Shown here: in pieces, positions 35,445 to 43,463 of the stretch
How positions within the stretch are numbered: the first letter of the stretch is position 1
Layout of the letters: the number at the start of each line of letters is the position of its first letter
NCBI RefSeq assembly: GCF_021462825.1
Contig: NZ_JAKEEB010000028.1
Location: forward strand, 1-64,000
DNA: 64,000 nucleotides
Direction: 5' to 3'
Source of the DNA: Streptomyces glomeratus
GTDB taxonomy: Bacteria > Actinomycetota > Actinomycetes > Streptomycetales > Streptomycetaceae
Notes under the pieces: generated by a model
Databases searched by the model: none
What the model was told of the DNA's origin: nothing
The model's input: the letters and a program-made list of their open reading frames with translations, nothing else
Program-made: the position numbers and the translations under genes

Positions 35445-36440
35445 ATGACCGCTTCGTCTGGCCGCCGTGTCCTGCTCGCCGCCCCCCGGGGCTACTGCGC
35501 GGGTGTCGACCGCGCCGTGATCGCCGTCGAGAAGGCCCTGGAGCAGTACGGGGCCCCGATCTACGTCCGCCACGAGATCGTCCACAACAAGTACGTCGTG
35601 CAGACCCTGGAGAAGAAGGGCGCGATCTTCGTCGAGCAGACGGAGGAGGTGCCGCCGGGCAACATCGTCATGTTCTCCGCGCACGGCGTCGCCCCCACGG
35701 TCCACGAAGAGGCCAAGCGGGGCCGGCTCGCCACCATCGATGCGACCTGCCCCCTCGTCACCAAGGTCCACAAGGAGGCGGTCCGCTTCGCCCAGGAGGA
35801 CTTCGACATCCTCCTGATCGGGCACGAAGGCCACGAAGAGGTCATCGGCACCTCCGGTGAGGCCCCGGACCACATCCAGCTCGTGGACGGCCCCGAGGAT
35901 GTCGCGAACGTCGAGGTGCGCGACCCCTCCAAGGTGGTCTGGCTCTCCCAGACCACCCTGTCCGTCGACGAGACCATGGAGACGGTCGACGCCCTGAAGG
36001 AGAAGTTCCCGCAGCTGCTCTCCCCGCCGAGCGACGACATCTGCTACGCCACGCAGAACCGCCAGCTCGCGGTGAAGCAGATGGGCGCCGAGGCGGACCT
36101 GGTGATCGTGGTCGGCTCCCGGAACTCCTCGAACTCCAAGCGGCTGGTCGAGGTCGCCAAGATCGCGGGCGCCCGCGAGGCGTACCTCGTGGACTTCGCC
36201 GACGAGATCGACGAGACATGGCTGGAGGGCGTCTCCACGGTCGGCGTGACCTCGGGCGCCTCCGTTCCCGAGGTCCTGGTGGAGCAGGTCCTGGAGTGGC
36301 TCGCGCAGCGCGGCTTCGAGGACGTCGAGATCGTCAAGGCGGCCGAGGAGTCCATCACCTTCTCGCTGCCGAAGGAGCTCCGCCGCGACCTGCGGGACGA
36401 GGCGGCGACCCTGGTGGAGGAGCGCACCGGCGAGCAGTGA
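35445..36440 (+). CDS. ispH: 4-hydroxy-3-methylbut-2-enyl diphosphate reductase
   Basis: The 331-residue enzyme has the three cysteines that hold its iron-sulfur cluster: AAPRGYCAGVDRA (residue 18), IDATCPLVTK and DDICYATQNRQ. It carries out the last step of the MEP isoprenoid pathway, feeding precursors to enzymes such as uppS. Two ATGs are possible; the one at 35445 is chosen because TACGAT (35432-35437) sits 7 nt upstream, giving a leaderless mRNA, while the ATG at 35436 overlaps that hexamer. It is divergent from xseA. Confidence 0.96.
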   Translation: MTASSGRRVLLAAPRGYCAGVDRAVIAVEKALEQYGAPIYVRHEIVHNKYVVQTLEKKGAIFVEQTEEVPPGNIVMFSAHGVAPTVHEEAKRGRLATIDATCPLVTKVHKEAVRFAQEDFDILLIGHEGHEEVIGTSGEAPDHIQLVDGPEDVANVEVRDPSKVVWLSQTTLSVDETMETVDALKEKFPQLLSPPSDDICYATQNRQLAVKQMGAEADLVIVVGSRNSSNSKRLVEVAKIAGAREAYLVDFADEIDETWLEGVSTVGVTSGASVPEVLVEQVLEWLAQRGFEDVEIVKAAEESITFSLPKELRRDLRDEAATLVEERTGEQ

Positions 36441-36529
36441 CGGCGCCCCGCGGCGCACGGCACAGGGCGGGCGAGGAGCCGGTACGGTCCGGGAAGAGAC
36501 CGCCGGGCGCAGGACGTACCGTGGTGCTC

Positions 36530-37276
36530 ATGCAGATCTTCGGCGTGGACATCGGCGGATCCGGAATCAAGGGCGCTCCCGTGGACCTGGACCGGGGCGA
36601 ACTCGTGCAGGAGCGCTTCAAGGTGCTCACTCCGCATCCGGCGACGCCCGAGTCGGTGGTGGACGGGGTGAAGGAGGTCGTCGGGCACTTCGGCTGGACC
36701 GGCCCGGTCGGCATCACGTTCCCCGGAGTGGTCACCGGGGGCTCCACCATCCGCACGGCGGCCAACGTCGACAAGGGCTGGATCGACACCGATGCGCGCG
36801 CCCTGTTCGGTGAGCGGCTGGGCGGCCTGCCCGTGACCGTGCTGAACGACGCGGACGCGGCCGGTGTGGCCGAGATGCGGTTCGGCGCCGGCCGTGACCG
36901 CCGGGGCACGGTCATCGTGCTCACGCTCGGCACCGGCATCGGCAGCGCCCTGTTCACCGACGGTGTGCTCGTCCCGAACACCGAGCTGGGCCATCTCGAG
37001 CTGAACGGTCACGACGCGGAGAAACGTGCCTCCACCAAGGCCAAGGACGACCACGAACTGTCGTGGGAACAGTGGGCGAACCGCGTGCAGAAGTACCTCG
37101 CCCATGTGGAGATGCTGTTCTCCCCGGAGCTGTTCGTCATCGGCGGCGGTGTCAGCCGGAAGTCCCACAGGTTCCTTCCGCTGATCAAGGGCATCAGGGC
37201 GGAGATCGTCCCGGCGCAGCTGCAGAACAACGCGGGAATCGTGGGCGCGGCCATGCGGGCGGCGGACGCGAGGTAG
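36530..37276 (+). CDS. ppgK: Polyphosphate glucokinase
   Basis: The 248-residue ROK-family kinase begins FGVDIGGSGIKGAPVDL (phosphate loop), has LNDADAAGVAEMRFGAG with the catalytic Asp, and LGTGIGSALF. ELGHLELNG gives the ROK ExGH motif. Length and sequence match actinobacterial strictly polyphosphate/ATP glucokinases, which phosphorylate glucose using polyphosphate or ATP. TACCGT (36517-36522) lies 7 nt before the ATG, suggesting a leaderless mRNA. It lies 89 bp after ispH. Confidence 0.93.
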   Translation: MQIFGVDIGGSGIKGAPVDLDRGELVQERFKVLTPHPATPESVVDGVKEVVGHFGWTGPVGITFPGVVTGGSTIRTAANVDKGWIDTDARALFGERLGGLPVTVLNDADAAGVAEMRFGAGRDRRGTVIVLTLGTGIGSALFTDGVLVPNTELGHLELNGHDAEKRASTKAKDDHELSWEQWANRVQKYLAHVEMLFSPELFVIGGGVSRKSHRFLPLIKGIRAEIVPAQLQNNAGIVGAAMRAADAR

Positions 37277-37320
37277 CGGCTGGGGCGGGGCGAGCCGCGA
37301 AGGCCGTGCGGGCGCGGGCC

Positions 37321-37394
37321 GCCCGGCCGCACGCCGGTCACGCGGCCCGTACGGCCCGCCCGGCCGCACGCCGGTCACGCGGCCCGTACGGCCC
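37321..37394. repeat. Perfect 37-bp tandem duplication
   Basis: Positions 37321-37357 and 37358-37394 are identical 37-bp units, very GC-rich, between the converging ppgK and DUF6542 genes. Partial matches extend a few bases on each side. It probably arose by replication slippage and may act in termination. Confidence 0.8.
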
Positions 37395-37446
37395 GCCCGC
37401 CCCGGGGTTTCCGTCCGGGCGCCGTAGTGCACCCGCACCGTGCCGG

Positions 37447-38124
37447 TCAGGCCGGCCGGCGGCGCTGGGCGACCCGTCGGCGCATCATGCGCAGCCGGCG
37501 CACGGTGGCGATGACACCCGCGACGAGCGTGCCGCCGTAGAGCCAGCCCGCCTGGGTGGCGAGCCCGGTGATCAGGGCCACCAGGAGCCCGCCGAGTCCG
37601 CCGTTGCCGTTCGCCAGGGGCAGCAGGCCGACGGTGAAGGCGATCGGCACCACGACCGGCGCGATCACCAGGTCCCCGCCCCGCACCCACAGCGCGGTCA
37701 GCGCGCACACCGGCAGGAACAGCACGCCGTACGCCGTCGGGGACGAGCCGAACAGCAACTGGTCCAGACAGCCGAGCACGAACATCACGGCCCCGCAGAA
37801 CATCCCCCCGCCGAGGCCGGTGAGGCGGGGGCCGGGCAGCCGCCGTACCGCCCGGACGACCGGGGGCGTGTTCCGGCGCGCGGCCGCGAGGCGCCGTTGG
37901 GGACCACCGTTGCCCCGGCCGGACGGCCGGGCTCCGGTGACCCGCCGCCCGTCCGGCCGGACGGGCCCGTCGGCCGTCTCGGGCCGGCCGGGAATGCCGG
38001 AAGGGGAGGGGCGGGCAGCCGTGCCGGAGCGGACCGGCGCGGCTCCACCCCGTCTGCCCTGCGGGGGAAGGGGTGCGCTGCCTCGCGGTCCGTGATGCGG
38101 GGGTCGCGTCCTGTGTTGCTCCAC
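37447..38124 (-). CDS. DUF6542-type membrane protein
   Basis: The 225-residue protein has a disordered Pro/Arg/Gly-rich N-terminus of about 95 residues and four hydrophobic segments: LTGLGGGMFCGAVMFVLGCL, AYGVLFLPVCALTALWV, LVIAPVVVPIAFTVGLLPLA and GGLLVALITGLATQAGWLYG. It ends with a strongly basic tail. I know this only as a conserved actinobacterial family of unknown role. GTG at 38124 lies 6 nt after TAAGTT (38136-38131) with no Shine-Dalgarno: a likely leaderless mRNA. Confidence 0.8.
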   Translation of the reverse strand: MEQHRTRPPHHGPRGSAPLPPQGRRGGAAPVRSGTAARPSPSGIPGRPETADGPVRPDGRRVTGARPSGRGNGGPQRRLAAARRNTPPVVRAVRRLPGPRLTGLGGGMFCGAVMFVLGCLDQLLFGSSPTAYGVLFLPVCALTALWVRGGDLVIAPVVVPIAFTVGLLPLANGNGGLGGLLVALITGLATQAGWLYGGTLVAGVIATVRRLRMMRRRVAQRRRPA

Positions 38125-38326
38125 TGGACCAACTTAGGTCGGTTTATGTGTGGAATGACCTCTCAGACACGCCGTTGTCGCGCGCTTGGCCAAGCGTTCG
38201 ACAGGTCGCCGGGGTCGGGTCCGGCACGCCGTAGACTGGTGGATCGGCCCGCACACACTCCTGACGGACCCGGGCCCCACCGCCCAGTCCAGTCCAGTTC
38301 CACTCTCACGTACGGGAAGTCGCAAC

Positions 38327-39415
38327 GTGTCGCTCACGATCGGAATCGTCGGTCTGCCCAACGTCGGCAAGTCGACCCTGTTCAACGCCCTGACCAAGAA
38401 CGACGTGCTGGCGGCCAACTACCCGTTCGCCACGATCGAGCCGAACGTCGGTGTCGTGGGCGTCCCGGACGCCCGGCTCGCCAAGCTGGCCGGGATCTTC
38501 AAGTCGGAGCGGGTGCTCCCGGCGACCGTCGACTTCGTCGACATCGCGGGCATCGTGCGCGGGGCGAGCGAGGGCGAGGGTCTCGGCAACAAGTTCCTCG
38601 CGAACATCCGCGAGTCGGATGCGATCTGCCAGGTCATCCGCGCCTTCAAGGACGAGAACGTCGTCCATGTGGACGGCAAGGTCTCGCCGAAGGACGACAT
38701 CGAGACCATCAACACCGAGCTGATCCTCGCGGACCTCCAGACGATCGAGAAGGTCCTGCCGCGGCTTCAGAAGGAGTCGCGGATCAAGAAGGACGTCGCC
38801 CCGAAGGTGAAGGCCGTCGAGGAGGCGAAGGAGATCCTGGAGAAGGGCGACACGCTCTTCGCGCACGGCATCGTCCAGGGCAGCGAGCGCGCGGAGCTCC
38901 TCCACGACCTGCACCTGCTCACCACCAAGCCGTTCCTCTACGTCTTCAACGTCGACGAGGACGAGCTGATGGACGACGCCTTCAAGGACGACCAGCGTGC
39001 GCTGGTCGCCCCGGCCGAGGCGATCTTCCTGAACGCCAAGCTGGAGGCGGACCTCGCCGAGCTGGACGAGGACGAGGCCCTGGAACTCCTCGAGTCGGTC
39101 GGCCAGCACGAGCCGGGCCTCGCGACCCTGGCGCGCGTCGGCTTCGACACCCTGGGTCTGCAGACCTACCTCACGGCGGGCCCGAAGGAGTCCCGCGCCT
39201 GGACCATCAAGAAGGGCGCCACGGCCCCCGAGGCGGCCGGTGTCATCCACACCGACTTCCAGAAGGGCTTCATCAAGGCGGAGGTCATCTCCTTCGAGGA
39301 CCTGGTCGCGGCCGGTTCGGTGGCCGAGGCCCGCGCCGCGGGCAAGGCACGCATGGAGGGCAAGGAGTACACGATGCAGGACGGCGACGTGGTGGAGTTC
39401 CGGTTCAACGTGTAA
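38327..39415 (+). CDS. ychF: Redox-regulated ATPase YchF (Obg family)
   Basis: The 362-residue protein has the P-loop GLPNVGKSTLFNALT, switch region VDIAGIVRGASEGEGLGNKF and the C-terminal TGS-like domain (VIHTDFQKGFIKAEVISFED). YchF prefers ATP over GTP, binds ribosomes and responds to oxidative stress. The GTG at 38327 follows GGGAAG by about 8 nt, and the length is the exact family length. It is single-gene and is closed by a strong intrinsic terminator. Confidence 0.96.
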   Translation: MSLTIGIVGLPNVGKSTLFNALTKNDVLAANYPFATIEPNVGVVGVPDARLAKLAGIFKSERVLPATVDFVDIAGIVRGASEGEGLGNKFLANIRESDAICQVIRAFKDENVVHVDGKVSPKDDIETINTELILADLQTIEKVLPRLQKESRIKKDVAPKVKAVEEAKEILEKGDTLFAHGIVQGSERAELLHDLHLLTTKPFLYVFNVDEDELMDDAFKDDQRALVAPAEAIFLNAKLEADLAELDEDEALELLESVGQHEPGLATLARVGFDTLGLQTYLTAGPKESRAWTIKKGATAPEAAGVIHTDFQKGFIKAEVISFEDLVAAGSVAEARAAGKARMEGKEYTMQDGDVVEFRFNV

Positions 39416-39462
39416 CGGGCGTTCTATCGACACGTCGCTGATCCGTCACACAGGCGGGTCCG

Positions 39463-39500
39463 AGGGGCTCGACTCTCCGGGGTCGGGCCCCTGGTTTTTT
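39463..39500 (+). terminator. Intrinsic terminator after ychF
   Basis: An 11-bp stem with one G-U pair (AGGGGCTCGAC at 39463-39473 and GTCGGGCCCCT at 39482-39492) is followed by GGTTTTTT. This is the clearest T-tract in the window. Confidence 0.85.
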
Positions 39501-39723
39501 CCCGCGCCGGGATCGTGCTGGGATGAAGCAGCCAGGCTCTCAGCCGCTACGACCTCGGCGTGCACATCGCCCGACGCGACGGCCTCGACCCGTCCGGACG
39601 TCGCCTTCGACTGGCTTGCAACCTGGAGCGCCTCCCTCGGACCGTGCGGGACGCGGGTCCACGCCTCGTGACCGTGAGCGAGCCCGGCCCTTTGCGCGTT
39701 CCGTGCCGACCTGGTGCTGAGCG
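39501..39723. other. Short intergenic region with a coding-like fragment
   Basis: No intact gene. One plus frame at about 39538-39700 reads SRYDLGVHIARRDGLDPSGR and on with protein-like composition but lacks a start and ends in noise. It may be a small remnant, or chance. Confidence 0.3.
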
Positions 39724-40305
39724 TCAGTCCCTTCGGGGCGGAGCGAGCTTGTCCAGATCGAGGCTGATCTCGAAGGGCACCGGACGCCGGAGCGAGCCAC
39801 GGAAGATGCCGGCGGGGGCGTAGGCATGGGTCGGCATGTCCAGCTCGTAGACGTGGACGACGGGGGCACCGTCCTCGTCCTCGATGCACCAGTAGTGCGG
39901 GATGCCGGCCTCTGCGTACTTGCGGAGCTTGACCGTGCGGTCCCGATGTGCGGACTCGGGGGAGACGACCTCGATCACGAGTTGCACTTCGTCCGGGGCG
40001 AACCAGGTGCGGTCGCCGTCGAAGTCGGCCGTCGTCACCAGCAGATCCGGCTCGGGACGATTGCGCTCATCGAGCTTTACGGTCATCTCGCGGCCGACTC
40101 TGACGTCGGCGGGCGCCTGCTCCATGAGGGCGACGGTGAGCATGGTGACGAGGTGGCCGTGCCACCACCTCTGCGGCGCCATCGTGAAGACGAGGGCTCC
40201 GTCGATCAGCTCGGTGTGGCGGGGTGCCTCGGGGAGGCGGTCCAGGTCCTCCGCGAACCAGCCTTCCTCGCGCGGCGGGCGCATCCAGTCGGGCAGTGCG
40301 GTCAT
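39724..40305 (-). CDS. Uma2 family protein (restriction endonuclease-like fold)
   Basis: The 193-residue protein belongs to the Uma2/DUF820 group: HTELIDGALVFTMAPQRWW, then the nuclease-type acidic core NRPEPDLLVTTADFDGD and VQLVIEVVSPESAHRDRTVK, and the turn KYAEAGIPHYWCIED. The PD-(D/E)xK-like residues (Asp in EPDLLV, Glu in IEVVS, Lys in TVKLRKY) are intact. The role in the cell is unknown; streptomycetes carry many copies. TACGGT (40317-40312) lies 6 nt before the ATG without a Shine-Dalgarno. Confidence 0.9.
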   Translation of the reverse strand: MTALPDWMRPPREEGWFAEDLDRLPEAPRHTELIDGALVFTMAPQRWWHGHLVTMLTVALMEQAPADVRVGREMTVKLDERNRPEPDLLVTTADFDGDRTWFAPDEVQLVIEVVSPESAHRDRTVKLRKYAEAGIPHYWCIEDEDGAPVVHVYELDMPTHAYAPAGIFRGSLRRPVPFEISLDLDKLAPPRRD

Positions 40306-40380
40306 GACCCAACCGTAGCGACTCGGCGAGACCCGGGTCACGAGATCGCGGGCGGGGTGAACGCCCGCCTTGCCGCGGGC

Positions 40381-43014
40381 TCAGTGGTCCGGGGGCAGGC
40401 GGTCCGGGGGGAGGGTCTGCTCGGTCCAGATGGTCTTGCCGGTGGGGGTGTAGCGGGTCCCCCAGCGGTGGGTCATCTGGGCGATGATGAACAGGCCCCG
40501 GCCGCCCTCGTCGTCGCTGGCGGCGTGGTGCAGGTTGGGGGCGCTGTGCCCGACGTCGGAGACCTCGCAGATCAGGGTGCGGTCGCGGATCAGGCGTACC
40601 TGGATCGGCCCGCCGACGTAGCGGATGGCGTTGGTGACCAGCTCGCTGAGGACCAGCTCGGTGGTGAAGGCGAGGTCGTCCAGCCCCCAGTCGTCGAGCT
40701 GTTTGCCGACGGTGGTGCGGATGACGGCGACCGCCGCCGGGTCCGGGGCCAGCTCCCACTGGGCGAACTGCTTCTGGTCGAGCATCCGGGTGCGCGCGAG
40801 CAGCAGTGTCGCGTCCTCGTCCACCGGCCCTGGCAGCAGCGTGGCCACCGCCTGGTCGCACAGTTCGCGAAGGGGCCGTCGGAAATCCGCGAGGACCCGG
40901 GCGAGCTGGGCGATCCCGGCCTCCGGGGTGTCCGCCGACTGGAGGAGGCCGCGCGAGAACAGGGCGACGACGGTGCCCGGGTGCAGCTGGAGTTCGATGC
41001 TCTCGTGGGGCGGTCCGGCCATTCCGAGCGGTGGCCCCGGCGGCACCCGTGGACGGTCGGCGGCGCCGGTGAACGGTTCCACGACCATCAGCAGCGACTG
41101 GCCGGCGCACGCCAGGCTGCACCGTCCGGAGACGGGGTCGTACACCGCATACAGGCAGGTCACTCCCCTGGCCTCGTCGGCGTGCGCCCTGGCGTGGCCC
41201 ACTCCCGGTTCGTACGCGGTCTGCTCGACCAGGTCGTCGAGGCGGGAGAGCAGCTCGTCCGGGGTCAGGTCCAGCCGGGCCAGGACCTGGACACCCGTGC
41301 GCAGGCGCCCCATCGTGGCGGCGGCCCGCAGGCCCCCGCCGAGAACATCCCCGACGATCAGGCCGACCCGGGTGCCCGACAGCGGGATGACGTCGAACCA
41401 GTCACCGCCCACGCCCGACCCGCTGTCCGCGGGCAGATAGCGGCTCTGCGCCTCCAGGGCGGTCACCCGGGGCAGGGTGTGCGGGAGCAGGTTCCGCTGG
41501 AGTTTCAGGGTCGCGGAGTGTTCCCGGGTGACCACCAGCATCAGCAGGAAGCCGAGCAGCAGAGCGCCCAGGCCCACGACCGTGGCCCCGCCCGTGCGTC
41601 CGATCAGCGGCAGGTCGACGGACGTCGTGTTGTACCGGGGGTTCGCGTAGACGTAGAAGGCGGCGTAGAAGAACAGGACGAGCATCATCAGCCCGCCCAG
41701 CCCCGGCAGCACGCCCATGAAGACGAAGTCCCGGGCGCTGTGCGTGAGGACCCTGCGGTAGTACCAGACGCAGGCGAAGCCGGTCAGCCCGTAGTAGAAC
41801 GTGATCGCGAGGCCGACCGCGTCGATCGAGTCGGCCAGGATGTTCCCGCTGAACAAGGTCAGCAGGACCAGGACGACGATCGAGACCGCTCCCATGCAGA
41901 CGGTCGACCAGGTCGGTGTGAGGAACCTGCGGTGGACCCGGGCGAGCTGGGAGGGGACGGCCTTGTGGGCCGCCATGGAGAAGACGGTCCGGGCCAGCGG
42001 CAGGATGCTGGTCTGGGTGCAGGCCACCGCCGAGGTCAGCACCATCAGGATGAGCAGCCTGGACAGGAACGGTCCCGCCCCGTGGCTGCCGAAGGCGGCG
42101 TCGCCCAGTCCGGACAGCACATCGCCCGCGTGGTCGCGGTTGCCCAGTCCGATCCCCGAGGTGCCGACTCCGGCGAAGGACTGCGCCGACGTGGACACCA
42201 GCCCATAGGTGACCAGGAGCAGCACGGTGGAGGTGATGGCGGCACGCCCGGGGGTGCGCGCGCTGTCCACGGTCTCCTCGTTGACGGAGACGGCGGTGTC
42301 CCAGCCCCAGTAGAGGAAGACCGCCGTGACGATGCCCGCGGTCAGCGTCTTCCCCGAGGACACCTCGAAGGGGTTGAACCAGGAGGCGGACACGTGGAGG
42401 GCCGTCGGGGGAGCGCTGGTGTAGGCCCTGACCAGGGCGGTGACCGCCAACAGGATGAGCACCGCGATCTCCAGGCACAGCAGCCAGCGCTGTACGGCGG
42501 CCGAGAGCTCGATGCCGACGTAGCAGATCGCGGTCATCACGGCGATCCAGACGATGCCCGCCACGGTCGTCCACAGCCGGTCGTGCGCCAGCGATTCGAA
42601 GCCCAGCAGCCGGAAGCCGTAGATACCGGCGATCTCGGCCACGTTGGTCATGAACAGGACATCCGCGACGATGATGCCCCACCCGGCCATCCAGCCCGCG
42701 CGCGGGCCGAAGGCGCGGGTCGCCCAGGTGAAGGCGGTGCCGCAGTCGGCGTTGCTCGCGTTCAGTTCCCGGTAGGCGTACGCGATCAGCAGCATCGGTA
42801 CGAAGGCCAGAATGGTGATGATCGGGGCCTGGAGTCCGACCCCTGCCACGATCAGGCCCAGGGTGGCGGCGATGCTGTACGCGGGGCCGGCGGAGGCCAT
42901 CGCGATGACGACCGAGGACAACATGCCGAGGGCGCCGCTCTTGAGCCCCTTCCGGCCTACCCCTGAGCCGGGAGCGGGGTGGCCGGCGGACGCATCACCG
43001 CTGAGGAGCCTCAC
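40381..43014 (-). CDS. Amino-acid permease fused to PP2C/SpoIIE and HATPase domains
   Basis: The 877-residue protein joins three modules. Residues 1-502 form a full APC-superfamily permease with about 12 helices plus extra C-terminal helices (GLKSGALGMLSSVVIAMASA, GTAFTWATRAFGP, GWMAGWGIIVADVLF). Residues 503-748 form a PP2C/SpoIIE domain (GVGGDWFDVIPLS, LIVGDVLGGGL). Residues 749-877 form a HATPase_c domain (SELVTNAIRY, SDDEGGRGLFI). In the PP2C part the usual TDG is SRG (Arg688) and AGH is AGQ (Gln639), so phosphatase activity is doubtful, while the ATPase motifs are intact. The GTG at 43014 overlaps the stop of a 35-codon frame as GTGA. The permease probably senses or transports an amino acid and signals to a partner-switching pathway. 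Confidence 0.9.
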   Translation of the reverse strand: MRLLSGDASAGHPAPGSGVGRKGLKSGALGMLSSVVIAMASAGPAYSIAATLGLIVAGVGLQAPIITILAFVPMLLIAYAYRELNASNADCGTAFTWATRAFGPRAGWMAGWGIIVADVLFMTNVAEIAGIYGFRLLGFESLAHDRLWTTVAGIVWIAVMTAICYVGIELSAAVQRWLLCLEIAVLILLAVTALVRAYTSAPPTALHVSASWFNPFEVSSGKTLTAGIVTAVFLYWGWDTAVSVNEETVDSARTPGRAAITSTVLLLVTYGLVSTSAQSFAGVGTSGIGLGNRDHAGDVLSGLGDAAFGSHGAGPFLSRLLILMVLTSAVACTQTSILPLARTVFSMAAHKAVPSQLARVHRRFLTPTWSTVCMGAVSIVVLVLLTLFSGNILADSIDAVGLAITFYYGLTGFACVWYYRRVLTHSARDFVFMGVLPGLGGLMMLVLFFYAAFYVYANPRYNTTSVDLPLIGRTGGATVVGLGALLLGFLLMLVVTREHSATLKLQRNLLPHTLPRVTALEAQSRYLPADSGSGVGGDWFDVIPLSGTRVGLIVGDVLGGGLRAAATMGRLRTGVQVLARLDLTPDELLSRLDDLVEQTAYEPGVGHARAHADEARGVTCLYAVYDPVSGRCSLACAGQSLLMVVEPFTGAADRPRVPPGPPLGMAGPPHESIELQLHPGTVVALFSRGLLQSADTPEAGIAQLARVLADFRRPLRELCDQAVATLLPGPVDEDATLLLARTRMLDQKQFAQWELAPDPAAVAVIRTTVGKQLDDWGLDDLAFTTELVLSELVTNAIRYVGGPIQVRLIRDRTLICEVSDVGHSAPNLHHAASDDEGGRGLFIIAQMTHRWGTRYTPTGKTIWTEQTLPPDRLPPDH

Positions 43015-43118
43015 GCCTGGTTCCCGCTCCGGGCCCGGCCCTTCCGGGACGCCACCGGGCAGCCGGGAAGCCGTCCGGTCTCGTACGGGATCGGGCCACG
43101 TGTGCGTGCGTGTGGCAT
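43011..43118 (-). CDS. Possible 35-residue leader peptide
   Basis: An ATG at 43118 follows GGAGGGATC on the minus strand and opens a 35-codon frame (MPHARTRGPIPYETGR...) whose TGA overlaps the GTG of the permease fusion. The strong Shine-Dalgarno here, and the poor one at the fusion start, suggest translational coupling. The peptide is basic and has no known relative; a spurious frame cannot be excluded. Confidence 0.4.
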   Translation of the reverse strand: MPHARTRGPIPYETGRLPGCPVASRKGRARSGNQA

Positions 43119-43463
43119 GATCCCTCCAGGTTCGACTGACACCCGTCATTCCGGACAAGTCGAGTGTGGGGCACTGTCACCCACCCTGCCCCTCATACCC
43201 AGGATTAACAACAGAAGTACCCTTCGCCTGGTCCGGGCGGCCGGGTGGCGGACGCGTGGGGTACGTCATGGAGGCCGCCGGGTTCGCGACCGTGCGGTTC
43301 GTGCAGTACGAGACCGGCCGCTACGAGCCGCGGCAGGTGCCCGGCGTGGGGCCGGGGGACCGCCGACCGGCCCGGGACACCTCCACTGCCGTGCGTCCCG
43401 CCCGGCCTCCGTACCGATGTAAGGCGCCCGTGCCGTCCCCCGTAGCCCGCCCGCGTCGGCCGG
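43119..43463. other. Region between threonine synthase-like gene and permease fusion
   Basis: About 345 bp with no supported gene. It must hold the promoter of the permease fusion. A plus-strand frame from an ATG at 43269 reads MEAAGFATVRFVQYETGRYE but continues antisense into the neighbour and has no start signal. Confidence 0.35.

Noticed and set aside
39826..42966. A plus-strand open frame of 1046 codons opposite the permease fusion
   Set aside because: It is Gly/Arg/His/Val-rich with no recognisable domain and lies fully antisense to a gene with three clear domains. High GC leaves long open antisense frames in streptomycetes.
43269..43463. Small plus-strand gene starting MEAAGFATVRFVQ
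   Set aside because: Protein-like at first but no Shine-Dalgarno or -10 at a fitting distance, and it runs antisense into the threonine synthase-like gene without a stop.
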